DNA of 64,000 nt from Lysobacterales bacterium (GCA_017305135.1 JAFKNA010000006.1:62001-126000); one strand, 5' to 3'; shown: positions 53,576 to 62,792, counted from the first letter of the stretch. Numbers and translations are program-made. The notes: generated from the letters alone by a model not told the origin.

Positions 53576-53686
53576 GCAGGAGCGACCTTGGTCGCGACCC
53601 GGGTCACATCGCACATTCGTAACGCCAGTCGCCTGCACGAATCCCGGCGATGCGATGACGGTCGCGCACAGGTGCGCTCCTACGCG
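53576..53686. repeat. Opposed REP-like units between amiB and the FmdB-like gene
   Basis: GCAGGAGCGACCTTGGTCGCGACC (given here in two parts: GCAGGAGCGACC and TTGGTCGCGACC) at 53576-53599, and an inverted copy GGTCGCGCACAGGTGCGCTC near 53660-53679. They occupy the 192-bp gap between convergent genes. Confidence 0.6.
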
Positions 53687-53702
53687 ATGCAAATGGCGGG
53701 GA

Positions 53703-53999
53703 TCAATCCTGCGTATCCGGCCCGCCGAAGGAATCCGGGCCGTCGCCCGTGGTCTTCTCGTAATGGCCCTTGCCGACGCGCCGGTACTGGCTGAAGCCAT
53801 GCCGGGCGATGTTCCCCTCCTTCAGCACGTGGCCTTGGCCGACGATCACCGCCGGTGCGCCGATCACCCGTCGCACCGCCAGCCCGCAGGCCGGGCATTG
53901 CGTGAGCGGGGCTTCGTCGAGGTGCTGCATGCGCTCGAATCCGTAGCAGCACAGCGCGCAGCCGGGAGGTTCGACGGGGGCGTATTCGTAGGTCGGCAT
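53703..53999 (-). CDS. FmdB-type zinc ribbon protein
   Basis: A 98-residue protein starting MPTYEYAPVEPPGC, with the FmdB-like zinc ribbon (CALCCYGFERMQ and later CPACGLAVRRVIGAPA). Small regulators of this family are widespread and poorly understood. The tail is polar. It lies just downstream of rnt, 31 bp away, on the same strand. Confidence 0.85.
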   Translation of the reverse strand: MPTYEYAPVEPPGCALCCYGFERMQHLDEAPLTQCPACGLAVRRVIGAPAVIVGQGHVLKEGNIARHGFSQYRRVGKGHYEKTTGDGPDSFGGPDTQD

Positions 54000-54030
54000 G
54001 TATCCGATGTGCGTCCGGCGGCGGGCGCGA

Positions 54031-54678
54031 TCAAGCGCCGTGCTGGCCGTTCGTCCAGAACGCGTCCATCTCGCGCCAGCGGTTCACGACCCGGCAGAAG
54101 AGTTCCGCGGTGCGTTCGGTGTCGTACACCGCCGTGTGCGCCTCGCGCGCATCCCAAGGCTGGCCGGAGGCCTCCACGGCGCGGCTCAGCACGGTCTGGC
54201 CGTAGGCGAGGCCGCCGAGGGTCACGGTGTCGAAGGCGCTGAAGGGGTGGAAGGGATTGCGCTTGTGGCCGGTTCGCCGCACCGCGGCATTGATGACGCC
54301 GAGATCGAACGAGGCGTTGTGGCCGACCAGGATCGCACGCTGGCAATTGTTGGCGCCGAGCGCCGCGCGCACCGGCTTGAAGATGAACTCCAATGCCTCG
54401 CGTTCGGGCACCGCGAAGCGGAACGGATGGCCGGGGTCGATGCCGTTCACTTCCATCGAGCGCGGATCGAGCTCGGAGCCGGCAAACGGCACCACGTGAG
54501 TCGAGATCACCGGTTCCGGGTGCAGGTAGCCCGCTTCGTCCATGCGGATGATCGCGGCGGCGATCTCCAGCAGCGCGTGGCGTTCCCAGTCGAAACCACC
54601 GGTTTCAACGTCGATGACCACGGGCAGGAAACCTCGGAACCGCTGCGCCATCCGGGTGGCGGTGGGGGAAATGCTCAT
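54031..54678 (-). CDS. rnt: Ribonuclease T
   Basis: DEDDh 3'-5' exoribonuclease that matures tRNA and other small RNA 3' ends. The 215-residue protein has the acidic residues in [25 protein letters not shown] and the catalytic histidine/aspartate in [15 protein letters not shown], with the family [18 protein letters not shown]. The ATG at 54678 gives the usual N-terminus. Confidence 0.95.
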   Translation of the reverse strand: MSISPTATRMAQRFRGFLPVVIDVETGGFDWERHALLEIAAAIIRMDEAGYLHPEPVISTHVVPFAGSELDPRSMEVNGIDPGHPFRFAVPEREALEFIFKPVRAALGANNCQRAILVGHNASFDLGVINAAVRRTGHKRNPFHPFSAFDTVTLGGLAYGQTVLSRAVEASGQPWDAREAHTAVYDTERTAELFCRVVNRWREMDAFWTNGQHGA

Positions 54679-54839
54679 CGCGCGAGCATAGCAAGCGGCC
54701 GGCCGCGCCGCAGGCGGCGCCCACGTGTGAACAATGCTGAACCACCACGGCCGGACGGCGTGACAGGGCTGCCGTTGCTTGCGATGCTTGCCGGCAACGG
54801 CGCAGTTGTCGCCGCATCCCACAATCGGAGGATTCGTCC

Positions 54840-55697
54840 ATGCGTTGGCAGAAAGGCCGCTCCAGCGACAACGTGGTGCGCGATGCGGGGGGTGGCGGCC
54901 GGCGCCTCGGTGGCGGGCTCGGCATCGGCGGCATCGTGATCGTGGTGATCGTCGGGCTCCTCTTCGGCAAGAACCCGGGCGAGATCCTGCAGCTCCTCGG
55001 CGATATGGGCGGCGGCGCGCCCGCGCAGCAGCAGACCGCGCCGGCCGGCAGCGACGAGCAGACCGAATTCGTGCGCAAGATCCTCGGCAGCACCGAGGAC
55101 GTGTGGAGCCAGGTGTTCCGCGCCGGCGGCGCCACCTACGCAGCGCCCAAGCTCGTGCTCTTCAGCGGCGCGGTGCGCTCGGCCTGCGGCGCCGCATCTT
55201 CCGCGATGGGGCCGTTCTATTGCCCCGGCGACCGCCAGGTGTACCTGGACCTCGATTTCTTCCGCGAGATGCAGCAGCGCTTCCACGCCGCCGGCGACTT
55301 CGCGCGTGCCTACGTCATTGCCCACGAGGTCGGCCACCACGTGCAGAACCTGCTCGGCGTGATGGGCCAGGTGCAGGACGCCGCCCGCCGCGGCGCGCCG
55401 ATGGAAGGCGCGACCGGCCTTTCCGTGCGCCAGGAACTCCAGGCCGACTGCTTCGCGGGCGTGTGGGCCAACCACGCCCAGCAGCAGCTCGACTGGCTGG
55501 AACCGGGCGACGTGGAAGCGGCGCTCAATGCCGCCAACCAGATCGGCGACGATGCACTGCAGAAGCAGGCGCGCGGCTACGTGGTGCCCGACTCGTTCAC
55601 CCACGGCAGTTCCGCCGAGCGCGTGCGCTGGTTCAAGACTGGCCTCGCCAGCGGCGACATGAACCGCTGCGACACGTTCGCGGCGTCGCAGCTGTAG
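54840..55697 (+). CDS. YpfJ-type neutral zinc metallopeptidase
   Basis: A 285-residue membrane-anchored protein with a Gly-rich N-terminus and one helix ([15 protein letters not shown]), then a globular domain containing the HExxH zinc motif in [15 protein letters not shown] and the downstream glutamate in [15 protein letters not shown]. Cysteines flank the FYCPGD segment. Substrates are unknown. It is transcribed away from rnt, sharing a 160-bp gap. Confidence 0.9.
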   Translation: MRWQKGRSSDNVVRDAGGGGRRLGGGLGIGGIVIVVIVGLLFGKNPGEILQLLGDMGGGAPAQQQTAPAGSDEQTEFVRKILGSTEDVWSQVFRAGGATYAAPKLVLFSGAVRSACGAASSAMGPFYCPGDRQVYLDLDFFREMQQRFHAAGDFARAYVIAHEVGHHVQNLLGVMGQVQDAARRGAPMEGATGLSVRQELQADCFAGVWANHAQQQLDWLEPGDVEAALNAANQIGDDALQKQARGYVVPDSFTHGSSAERVRWFKTGLASGDMNRCDTFAASQL

Positions 55698-55865
55698 GCC
55701 AAAGTCGCTGCCGATCACGACCGGCGGCACGCCGATTGCGCCAGCTCGTGCCCGGCTGCGCAGTCGTGGTGTGCTGGCCCAGATCCAGTCCGCTCCAGCG
55801 ACCGCGGATTTCGCTAAACTCCGGCGCATCGGGGCCGGCTCCGCCGGCCCGGCGGAAGTACGCCG

Positions 55866-58028
55866 ATGGCGTCCGGGCAGCCTGGCTTCTTTGCGGAACT
55901 GAAGCGCCGCCACGTCTGGCGGGTCGCTCTGGCCTACACGGTCGCGGGCTGGCTGCTGATCCAGGTTGCCACGCAGATCTTCCCCTTCTTCGGGATTCCC
56001 GATTGGGCCGTGCGCCTGGTCGTGCTGCTGCTCGCGCTCGGGTTCCCGGTGGCGGTGGTGCTGGCCTGGATCTACGAGCTCACGCCCGAAGGCGTGCGCC
56101 GCACGCCGCCGGCCGACTCGCCGCAGGTGCGTCCGGAGCAGCAGCGGCGCCGGATCGCACGCAGGCTCAATACGGCGATCATCGCCATCCTGGTCGCATC
56201 CGTGCTGTTCCTCGGCTGGCGCCTGCATGCGGTCGACAGGGCAGGGTCGCTGCCCGCCGCCACCGCACCGGCGCCGGCAACGCACGACGAGGCCGCCAGG
56301 CCTGCCGCCGCTGCGGGCATTGCGCCAGAGCCGGCACCGCCGAAGTCGATCGCGGTGCTGCCCTTCGAGAATCTTTCCGACGAGAAGGCCGGTGCCTACT
56401 TCGTCACCGGCATGCAGGACCTGATCCTGACCAAGCTGGCCGAGATCGCCGACCTCAAGGTGATCTCGCGCACCTCGACGGCACGCTATCGCAGCCGCCC
56501 GGACAACCTGAGGCAGGTCGGCGAGGAACTCGGGGTGGCGACGGTGCTGGAGGGCAGCGTGCAGCGGGCCGGCAACCAGGTTCTGGTGAACGTGCAGCTG
56601 ATCGATACCCGTACCGACGCGCACCTGTGGGCGCAGAGCTACCAGCGCACGCTGGACAACCTGTTCGGGGTGGAAGGCGAGGTCGCCGGGAAGATCGCGA
56701 CCGCCCTGGACGCGCGGCTTTCGCGTGCGGAGACGGCAAGCCTCGCCATGGTGCCGACCACCGACAAGGTCGCGATGGATCTCTTCCTGCACGCCGAGTT
56801 CAACCTCGGCAAGGGATTCTCGAACTACGACACCGAGCCCCTCCGGGAAGCCATTCCGCTGTACCGGCAGGCGATCGCCGCCGACCCGGACTTCGCCCTG
56901 GCCTACGCCCGGCTGTCCTTCGCCGAAAGCCTGCTCGGCTGGTTCGGCGGCGCCGGCGCCGACGTGAACGAGCTGGCCGAGCGCGCGCGCACCGATGCGG
57001 AACGGGCGCTCCAGCTCGCGCCCGGCGACAGCGCCGCGCAACTTGCGCTCGGCTTCAGCGCCTATTACGGACGCGGCGACTACGGCGCTGCGCTGGATGC
57101 GTTCGCCAGGGCGCTCCGCGCCAAGCCGAACGACACCGGCGCGCTCTCCGGGCGTGGTTACGTCGAACGCCGCGAGGGCCGCTACGACGCGGCGATCGCA
57201 TCACTGCAGCAGGCGTTCGCCATCGATCCCCGCAATTCGGCGCTGGCCGCGGAGCTCGGCTCCACCTACGCCATGGTGGGCCACTACCCGGAGGCACAAG
57301 GCTGGGCGCAACGCGCGCTGGCGCTGGATCCGGAGAACCTCAATGCGCGTGCGTTCCTTTCCATCGCGATCCTGCACGACAGCGGCGACGTGGCCGCCGC
57401 GCTGGCGGCAGTGCCCGGCGATGCAGCCATGATGAAGCGCATGCGGGTGGGCCTGCTCACCCTGCAGCGGCGCTATGGCGAGGCCTTGGGCCTGCTCGAC
57501 GGCGTGGCCGACACAGCCGACAACTTCGGCTATTCCGGCGGTTCCAAGTCCCTGCAGCAGGCGCAGTTGCATCGCCTCATGCGCGACGACCCCGCGGCCC
57601 TGCCGCTGTTCGGCCAGGCGCGGACGGAGATGCAGCAGCGATTGTCCACGCAGCGCGGCATCGCGGTCAGTTTCGTCCGCCTCGACATCGCCACCGCCGA
57701 GCTCGGCCTCGGCCACGCCCAGGATGCACTCGACCAGGTAGCGGTCGCGCTGGCGACCGCCGGCCAGAGTGCGGACCACGTGGCACTGCCGCAGGTGATG
57801 AAGGTCGCTGCAACCCTGTATGCGCAGGCGGATCGCCCGGCATTGTCGGTGCCGTTGATCGAGAACGTCATCGCCACCCCCGGCGCCGGCCAGGCCTATG
57901 CCCCGGTGCTGCTGTGGCTTGACCCCGCCTGGGATCCGATTCGCGAGGATCCCCAGTTCCAGGCCCTGCTCAAGAAGCATGCGAGGTCGCGCCCGGATCT
58001 CCTGTACGAGCGTCCGGCCGCGGGCTAG
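55866..58028 (+). CDS. Membrane protein with FlgO/TolB-like and TPR domains
   Basis: A 720-residue protein. The N-terminus has two close helices and a hairpin (FFAELKRRHVWRVALAYTVAG, then LLLALGFPVAVVLAWIYELTPEG), followed by a third helix (about 105-122). Next is a FlgO/TolB-amino-type domain (SIAVLPFENLSDEKAGAYF ... GVATVLEGSVQRAGNQVLVNVQLID), then tetratricopeptide repeats to the end. Related proteins with adenylate cyclase or winged-helix heads are common in this order. Here only the membrane head remains, and no catalytic domain is seen. Function unknown. Confidence 0.85.
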   Translation: MASGQPGFFAELKRRHVWRVALAYTVAGWLLIQVATQIFPFFGIPDWAVRLVVLLLALGFPVAVVLAWIYELTPEGVRRTPPADSPQVRPEQQRRRIARRLNTAIIAILVASVLFLGWRLHAVDRAGSLPAATAPAPATHDEAARPAAAAGIAPEPAPPKSIAVLPFENLSDEKAGAYFVTGMQDLILTKLAEIADLKVISRTSTARYRSRPDNLRQVGEELGVATVLEGSVQRAGNQVLVNVQLIDTRTDAHLWAQSYQRTLDNLFGVEGEVAGKIATALDARLSRAETASLAMVPTTDKVAMDLFLHAEFNLGKGFSNYDTEPLREAIPLYRQAIAADPDFALAYARLSFAESLLGWFGGAGADVNELAERARTDAERALQLAPGDSAAQLALGFSAYYGRGDYGAALDAFARALRAKPNDTGALSGRGYVERREGRYDAAIASLQQAFAIDPRNSALAAELGSTYAMVGHYPEAQGWAQRALALDPENLNARAFLSIAILHDSGDVAAALAAVPGDAAMMKRMRVGLLTLQRRYGEALGLLDGVADTADNFGYSGGSKSLQQAQLHRLMRDDPAALPLFGQARTEMQQRLSTQRGIAVSFVRLDIATAELGLGHAQDALDQVAVALATAGQSADHVALPQVMKVAATLYAQADRPALSVPLIENVIATPGAGQAYAPVLLWLDPAWDPIREDPQFQALLKKHARSRPDLLYERPAAG

Positions 58029-58429
58029 TGCATCCCTTCATTGCGGGGGGGGGGCGCGGGTCGCGCGCCCGGGTGCGCTCCTACGGTCGAGGAGGCGCAG
58101 GCGCTGCTGCGGATGCCAAGCGGCGAGCGGGCCTCAAATCCCCCACAGAATCACCCACGGATGATGCCCATTCGAGCCCACCATGCCCATGAACGAAAAA
58201 GCCACCTAAGCAGAATCAACGGCTTAGGTGGCTGTGTTGGGGCGGCGGCAATCCAACAGACTTTGCAAGTCATTGAACAGGCAAAGAGCCGACGTTGTGA
58301 GTTTCTGCGCCTACCGCCAAAAATACCGCCAAAGGTTGGCGACGCTCGCGGTTCCGCTGCAAATTGTTGCGGTTTGGCGCGCGTGAGGGATGGCGCCGGT
58401 TTCCGGGACCGTTGGCCTGAAGTTCCGTG
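58029..58429. other. Gap at the left boundary of the mobile element
   Basis: This 401-bp stretch has no credible ORF. It holds a nine-G run (58045-58053), a REP-like unit (58056-58086), a minus-strand terminator (58196-58233) and a TACCGCCAAAAATACCGCCA direct repeat (TACCGCCAAA, 58313 and 58325). The base composition drops from about 70% to near 58% GC, as expected at the edge of a transferred segment. No attachment duplication could be identified within the window. Confidence 0.5.
58196..58233 (-). terminator. Terminator for the mobile-element operon
   Basis: A twelve-pair stem AGCCACCTAAGC/GCTTAGGTGGCT with a 10-base loop. Five A residues on its left are T residues on the minus strand, so it terminates transcription coming from the genes at 58430-63013. 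Confidence 0.85.
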
Positions 58430-59023
58430 CTACCCCCGCCCCGGGCGCAGCCGCGCGGCCATTGAAGCCAGCGCCCGAGCCACTAGCGCGGCGTGTTCCC
58501 TGCGCAGGCGGTCGAAGGTGCACCAGCGCATGCCGGGCGGCTTCCAACCCTCGCCATTCAGGATGCCCGGCTGCCATTGCAGGCGCGCGCGGATGCGCTC
58601 GGCGCGGCGGATGGCGCGATCCTCGGCGCCCTCGCGCTGGCAGCGGTAGGCGAGCCGGTGGCAGTGCCGGCAGGCGAACAGGCCACGGACGATGTAGAGC
58701 AGCGCCACGCGCCGCGTACAGGCCGGGCAGCGGAACCACACGCGGGCGCCGCCGTATCGGCAGGCGGTCCATTCCAGCGGTACGGGGCAAGTGGCGTCGT
58801 GCCACGCCTCGCCAATGCGGTAGCGATAGTCCAGGCGCAGGCAACCGGCTTCGGCTTGCATGTCCACGGCGGCCACGCGCTCGCCCGCGCGCGTCCACTG
58901 CCAGGCGACCGCGCGACCGGGTTGCAACACGCCTTCACGCGCAAGGCGGCGCACGTCGATTTGCCGGCAATCGCCGGTGCAGGTCTTTCCCCCGTGCTGC
59001 GGGCCGCTGCCGAATCCGCCCAT
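58430..59023 (-). CDS. Mobile-element-associated zinc ribbon protein
   Basis: A 197-residue protein beginning MGGFGSGPQHGGKTC, a signature of a family found in proteobacterial prophages and islands. It has an N-terminal region with RQIDVRRLAREGVLQPG, beta strands (WQWTRAGERVAAVDMQAEA), and a four-cysteine zinc ribbon (RCPAC at 99 and 102; FACRHC at 118 and 121) followed by RLAYRCQREGAEDRAIRRA. The family function is unknown. It is the last gene of the coupled module, 27 bp after the preceding stop. Confidence 0.8.
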   Translation of the reverse strand: MGGFGSGPQHGGKTCTGDCRQIDVRRLAREGVLQPGRAVAWQWTRAGERVAAVDMQAEAGCLRLDYRYRIGEAWHDATCPVPLEWTACRYGGARVWFRCPACTRRVALLYIVRGLFACRHCHRLAYRCQREGAEDRAIRRAERIRARLQWQPGILNGEGWKPPGMRWCTFDRLRREHAALVARALASMAARLRPGRG

Positions 59024-59050
59024 GTCAAACGGCCCAACGGTTTGCCGAAA

Positions 59051-59434
59051 TCATTTGCCGATCCGCGCGGGCAGTTCGGCGGCCACGCGCTCCCGGATCG
59101 CGTCGCCGGTGTCGTCCAACAGGTCCAGCGATGGAAACCGCTGGCGTTCGATGATCGGCCGTGCCAGCCCGTCGACCACGGGATCGGCGCCGCTCAATTG
59201 CTGGACGACGACGGTAAGCGGCGTGGGCGCCTTGGCGTCCGGCTTGCCGACCAGGTACTGCGCCAGCCATGCGCGCGCGTGCGGGTCGCCGTCCTTCGCC
59301 TTCACCACTGCGGCGGCCACCACGTCGCGCCAGTCGTCCAGCGTGACGGCATCGGTCAGCGCGCCCATGTAATCGGTTTGCGTGCGCCGGTGCGGCGCGG
59401 AGCCGCGCAACAGGGCTGGCGTGGGTTTGGTCAT
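59051..59434 (-). CDS. Small mobile-element protein of unknown function
   Basis: I do not recognise a named family. The 127-residue protein has a basic leader (MTKPTPALLRGSAPHRRTQ) and a helical core (LTDAVTLDDWRDVVAAAVVKA, DGDPHARAWLAQYLVGKPD) resembling short phage proteins with terminase-small-subunit-like regions. The start at 59434 overlaps the upstream stop by ATGA, so it is coupled to it. Confidence 0.7.
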   Translation of the reverse strand: MTKPTPALLRGSAPHRRTQTDYMGALTDAVTLDDWRDVVAAAVVKAKDGDPHARAWLAQYLVGKPDAKAPTPLTVVVQQLSGADPVVDGLARPIIERQRFPSLDLLDDTGDAIRERVAAELPARIGK

Positions 59435-60099
59435 GGCGTGCCTCTGGGGTCGAAGCGCCCGCACTGGCGCTTCGCGTGCGGGTAATGCAGCGGCTCGGAT
59501 GGCAGCGGCTCGCATCCGGTGTTGCATCGCCCCATGCCGCCGGCCGGGTTCACGGGATCACGCACGAAATGCCGGCAGTCGGTGCAGGCGACCGGCGGGC
59601 GCGGTACAGCACGAAAGCCGTTTTCGCCGCTCCCCGCGTGGCACCACGGACAGCCGAGCACGCGCGGCCAACCCGCCACCACGGGCGCGACGGCGGCGAC
59701 GGCCGGATGCAGCCAGACGGGGCCGCAGTGGGCGCACAAGGCGGGCGCGGTTTCGTCTACGGGCACGCGGCCGCGTTCGCGCAGGCCGGCATCGCGCAGG
59801 GCATGCAGGTAGGCGCGCAGTGCCGCGTCGGGCAGGTCGGCGCAGCCGTCCAGGTCGGCGGGCGCCAACGCCTCGACCTGCGACCGCTCGAATCCTTCGG
59901 CATCGGCCAGTTCGAGCAAGCGGGCGCGCAGGGCGGCCGGGTCGATTTTCTGCAAACGGCCATCCTGCAAGGTGCCAAAAGTGCCAAAAGTCGGTGCAGC
60001 GGTCGGCGCTTGGGGTTTTGGCACTTTCGGCACTTCGCCATGCGACCGTTTCGGAAAACTCTGGCGGCGTTCGGCGAGGCGCGCGGTCCAGTCCATCAT
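59431..60099 (-). CDS. Cysteine-rich protein following the helicase-primase, unknown function
   Basis: A 222-residue protein. The first part is polar (DWTARLAERRQSFPKRSHGE, then VPKVPKPQAPTAAPT). A helical segment follows (LRARLLELADAEGFERSQVE). The C-terminal half holds several CxxC pairs (CAHCGP, CPWCH, CTDCRHF) likely to bind zinc, and a TCRHF-D-NPAGGMGRC type motif common to island proteins. The longer frame to 60657 is antisense shadow. It overlaps the helicase gene by ATGA at its start (60099) and the next gene by ATGA at its end. Confidence 0.75.
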   Translation of the reverse strand: MMDWTARLAERRQSFPKRSHGEVPKVPKPQAPTAAPTFGTFGTLQDGRLQKIDPAALRARLLELADAEGFERSQVEALAPADLDGCADLPDAALRAYLHALRDAGLRERGRVPVDETAPALCAHCGPVWLHPAVAAVAPVVAGWPRVLGCPWCHAGSGENGFRAVPRPPVACTDCRHFVRDPVNPAGGMGRCNTGCEPLPSEPLHYPHAKRQCGRFDPRGTP

Positions 60100-62273
60100 G
60101 CGGTCCAGGCGTAAGTGACGGACGGGCGGCCCAGGCCCGGCTCGGGCGGGACGGTGCGCAGGTGGTGGTACTCGGTCAGCGCGTCGATAGCGGCCTCGAC
60201 CGCCTCGGCATCGGCCAGCCCGGACCAGTGCCTGCGATACACGTCGCGGGCAGTGAAGGAGTCGCCAAGGTCGGCGCGTCGCTTCAACAGCAGGTGCGCC
60301 CCGGTCAGCCCGCCATCGGCGGCCGGCGCATAGATGCGGCGCGCGTGCCCGGCCAGGTACTCGCACCAGTTCAGCGCCCGTGCCAGCGTGTCGGCGCGCA
60401 CGGGGCCGCCGTGACCGTCCGCCAGGTGCAGGACCAGCGCCAGGCGCCCGACCAGCGCCGGATACTTGGCGAAGTGCGATTCCAGCCAGGCCGGTTCGTC
60501 GCCCGCGCGCAGCCGCTCCATGTGCGCGGTGTGCCATTCGGCGAACAGCCCTTGTGCCTCGTCGTCGAAGCGCAGGAACGGCACGTCGCAGCCTTCCGGG
60601 TGCTCGGCGCCGACGCTCCCCGGGTCCAGCGCGCGCAGGCGCTGGAATGCCTGCCATGCCTGCCGCTCGGCGTGCGGGTCGGGCGCGCGGTCCACGTAGC
60701 GCCAGCCGGTCGGCAGGTCGGGGTAGACGGCCAGTTGCAGGCGCTGGATCAGGCCATCATCGGCGAAACCGCCGCGCACGGCGCCGCGCACGTATTCGCC
60801 GAGCTTGCCCGGCTGCATGCCGCCCAGGATGGACATGGCGCAGGCTTCGATGCGAATGGTGCCGCGCCCGATCCGGTCCACGGTGTAGCTGCCCGAGCCG
60901 TTCCAGCATTCCAGCCAGAACGCGCGGTCGCCCTCACGGCCTTCGCGGTCCAGCGACGCCAGCCAGCCGGCCAGCTCGTCGCGGAATTGCACCAGCCCGC
61001 GCGGGTTGGCGTTCAGTAGCTCGCCGAGCTTTTCGACCGTCGCATCGTTGGCGACGATGCGCGGCTCGGTCGGAGCCGCCTCGTCGAACAGGGCGGCGTC
61101 GGCTTCGGCCTGCGCGGCCGCGGCGTCGCCCGCCTTGACCGCCTTCCGGATCGCGTCCTTCGCGTTCGCGCGCGTGGCCTCGGCGACCATGGCGCGCGCC
61201 TCGTGCTCGCGTTGCGCGGCCTCATAGGCTTCGCGTTCCTCGCCGGCCAGCCGGTCCAGCATGCGCCGGGTCGGCGCGAGCGCCGGACTCTTGCCGCTAC
61301 TCGGGCGCCCGATCACGCAGCCCCACAACATCGGCCGCTCGATCCATGGACTCCGCCGCTTCATCGCCATGCCGACGCTGCGCCCGATGGCACCGGCCAG
61401 CCCGATCATGGCGGGAACCGCGGTGAAGTCCAGCGGCACCTGCAAGCCTTCCGCCGCATCCTCGCACCAGACGCGCACGGCTTCGGGCAACAGGTCGGCG
61501 CGGAACGCCGGCACGTCGGGCAGCGGCGAGGGCAACGGTTGCGGCGTGGCCTCAGAATAGGCGGGATCAGACGGCGCGGGCGCATCGCCATCGCCTCCCC
61601 GCGCGCGATGTGTTGGGAAACGTAGGGGTGTCGCGCCGCGTGCGCGCGCGTAGTGGTCCATCGCCGGCAGGTTCGGCAGCGCGAGCACGTCGGCGGCGCG
61701 CGCGTCCGGGTGCCGCGCCAGCCAGTCCACGGCGTCGCCCTTGGCGGGCAGGCCCAGCGCGCCCGCGTCGATCACGGCCACGGCGCAGCCAAGCGCGCGC
61801 AGGCGGTCGGCGACGGCCTCGGCATACTTGGCCCCGGCTCCGTCGTGGTCGGGCCAGACGATCACGCGGCGGCCGGCGAGCGGCGACCAGTCGGCGGCGT
61901 CGGCACTGTCTGCGGAACCGCTCGTCGTCGCCAGCATGCCGAGCGCGTGCAGGTGGTCGGCGGCCCATTCGCCTTCCACCACGATCACGGGCGCGGAAGG
62001 ATCGGAACCGCTCAGTTCTGGCAGGAGGTACGGCGGCTTGCCGGCTGGCGGCGCGGGCGGTTCGCCGATGCGGTAGACGCCGCCATCGTGGAACATCGGA
62101 CGAATCCACTTCGCGCCGTCCGCGCGCTTCAGGCGGATGCGCCAGAACAGCGGCGCGCCGTCGGCGTCGCGGTACTCGTGCAACGCCTCGGGCCGGTAGC
62201 CTTCGCGGAGCGCGCCAGCGGCGAGCCGGCGCGCGGCGTCCTTCGGGGATTCGGGTTTCGGCACGGCGTTCAT
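60096..62273 (-). CDS. Toprim/DUF3987 helicase-primase of a mobile element
   Basis: A 725-residue replication protein. An N-terminal Toprim domain has VIVVEGEWAADHLH (catalytic Glu100) and VIVWPDHDGAG (Asp142, Asp144). The DUF3987 helicase-like part has Walker A GRPSSGKS (322-329), KSPALAPTRRMLDRL and the DELAGWLASLDREG Walker B-like stretch. No zinc finger is at the N-terminus; that is encoded by the separate upstream gene. The start at 62273 overlaps that gene by ATGA. It most likely initiates or drives replication of the element, as in P4-like satellites. Confidence 0.82.
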   Translation of the reverse strand: MNAVPKPESPKDAARRLAAGALREGYRPEALHEYRDADGAPLFWRIRLKRADGAKWIRPMFHDGGVYRIGEPPAPPAGKPPYLLPELSGSDPSAPVIVVEGEWAADHLHALGMLATTSGSADSADAADWSPLAGRRVIVWPDHDGAGAKYAEAVADRLRALGCAVAVIDAGALGLPAKGDAVDWLARHPDARAADVLALPNLPAMDHYARARGATPLRFPTHRARGGDGDAPAPSDPAYSEATPQPLPSPLPDVPAFRADLLPEAVRVWCEDAAEGLQVPLDFTAVPAMIGLAGAIGRSVGMAMKRRSPWIERPMLWGCVIGRPSSGKSPALAPTRRMLDRLAGEEREAYEAAQREHEARAMVAEATRANAKDAIRKAVKAGDAAAAQAEADAALFDEAAPTEPRIVANDATVEKLGELLNANPRGLVQFRDELAGWLASLDREGREGDRAFWLECWNGSGSYTVDRIGRGTIRIEACAMSILGGMQPGKLGEYVRGAVRGGFADDGLIQRLQLAVYPDLPTGWRYVDRAPDPHAERQAWQAFQRLRALDPGSVGAEHPEGCDVPFLRFDDEAQGLFAEWHTAHMERLRAGDEPAWLESHFAKYPALVGRLALVLHLADGHGGPVRADTLARALNWCEYLAGHARRIYAPAADGGLTGAHLLLKRRADLGDSFTARDVYRRHWSGLADAEAVEAAIDALTEYHHLRTVPPEPGLGRPSVTYAWTA

Positions 62274-62683
62274 CGGCCGGTCCTCCCCAGCAAGTCGCGC
62301 ACGGCCTCGGCGAAGGCCAGCCCGGTGCGGCGCATGTGGAAGGCAACCAGGTCGCCCGCGCCGCAACCGGCAAAGCAGCGCCAGCCGCCGCGCGCGTCGC
62401 CGACGTGGACGCTACAGCTCGCCTCGTGGTCGTCATGGAACGGGCATGCGCCCTGCGCCCAGCCGCTCGCATTCGGCTTGCCGAGCTTGGCGACGTGCTG
62501 CGCATAGTAGGCGGCCGGATCGGGCAGGCGGTTGCGCCAGTTCGCCGGCAGGCGGCCGGGCCGCCCGGCCAGCGCGCGATAGCCGGTCAGCGCGATAGAA
62601 TGTCGAACACGATGGATTGGAGTTTCGGCCTCGGGCAGCGCGCCAACGCTACCGGGGCCGCGTCGTTTCCGGCGTTCAACCAT
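62270..62683 (-). CDS. CHC2 zinc-finger primase-like protein
   Basis: A 137-residue protein carrying the DNA-primase zinc finger: CPFH (Cys80, His83) and WRCFAGCGAGD (Cys103, Cys107), followed by LVAFHMRRTGLAFAEAV. In phage and plasmid primases this finger is fused to Toprim; here it is a separate polypeptide coupled by ATGA to the Toprim/helicase gene, so the two probably work together. The ATG at 62683 overlaps the 38-residue ORF. Confidence 0.82.
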   Translation of the reverse strand: MVERRKRRGPGSVGALPEAETPIHRVRHSIALTGYRALAGRPGRLPANWRNRLPDPAAYYAQHVAKLGKPNASGWAQGACPFHDDHEASCSVHVGDARGGWRCFAGCGAGDLVAFHMRRTGLAFAEAVRDLLGRTGR

Positions 62684-62792
62684 GCCCGCCTCCCAGCGCG
62701 TACAGGGCGCAGGCGGCGGCGAGGATGGCGAGCGCCACGGCTTCCGGTATGGCGGCCAGCGCGCGCAACAGTGCGAACAGGCGGGCCGTCAT
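62676..62792 (-). CDS. 38-residue hydrophobic ORF in the replication module
   Basis: A short frame starting ATG 62792 (overlapping the AlpA-like stop as ATGA) and ending TGA at 62676-62678, overlapping the CHC2 start. The product, with RALAAIPEAVALAILAAACA in the middle, is one hydrophobic helix with a basic N-terminus. Position, exact overlaps at both ends and helix pattern support translation. Function unknown; it could be a small membrane protein or merely carry ribosomes from one gene to the next. Confidence 0.6.
   Translation of the reverse strand: MTARLFALLRALAAIPEAVALAILAAACALYALGGGHG

Noticed and set aside
54779-57922. 1047-residue plus-strand open frame over the YpfJ and TPR genes
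   Set aside because: Very Arg/Ala/Pro-rich, no domain, and out of frame with two clear genes.
58045-58053. Run of nine G residues as a phase-variable promoter element
   Set aside because: It follows the TPR gene stop and precedes no plus-strand gene, so no switched target is evident.
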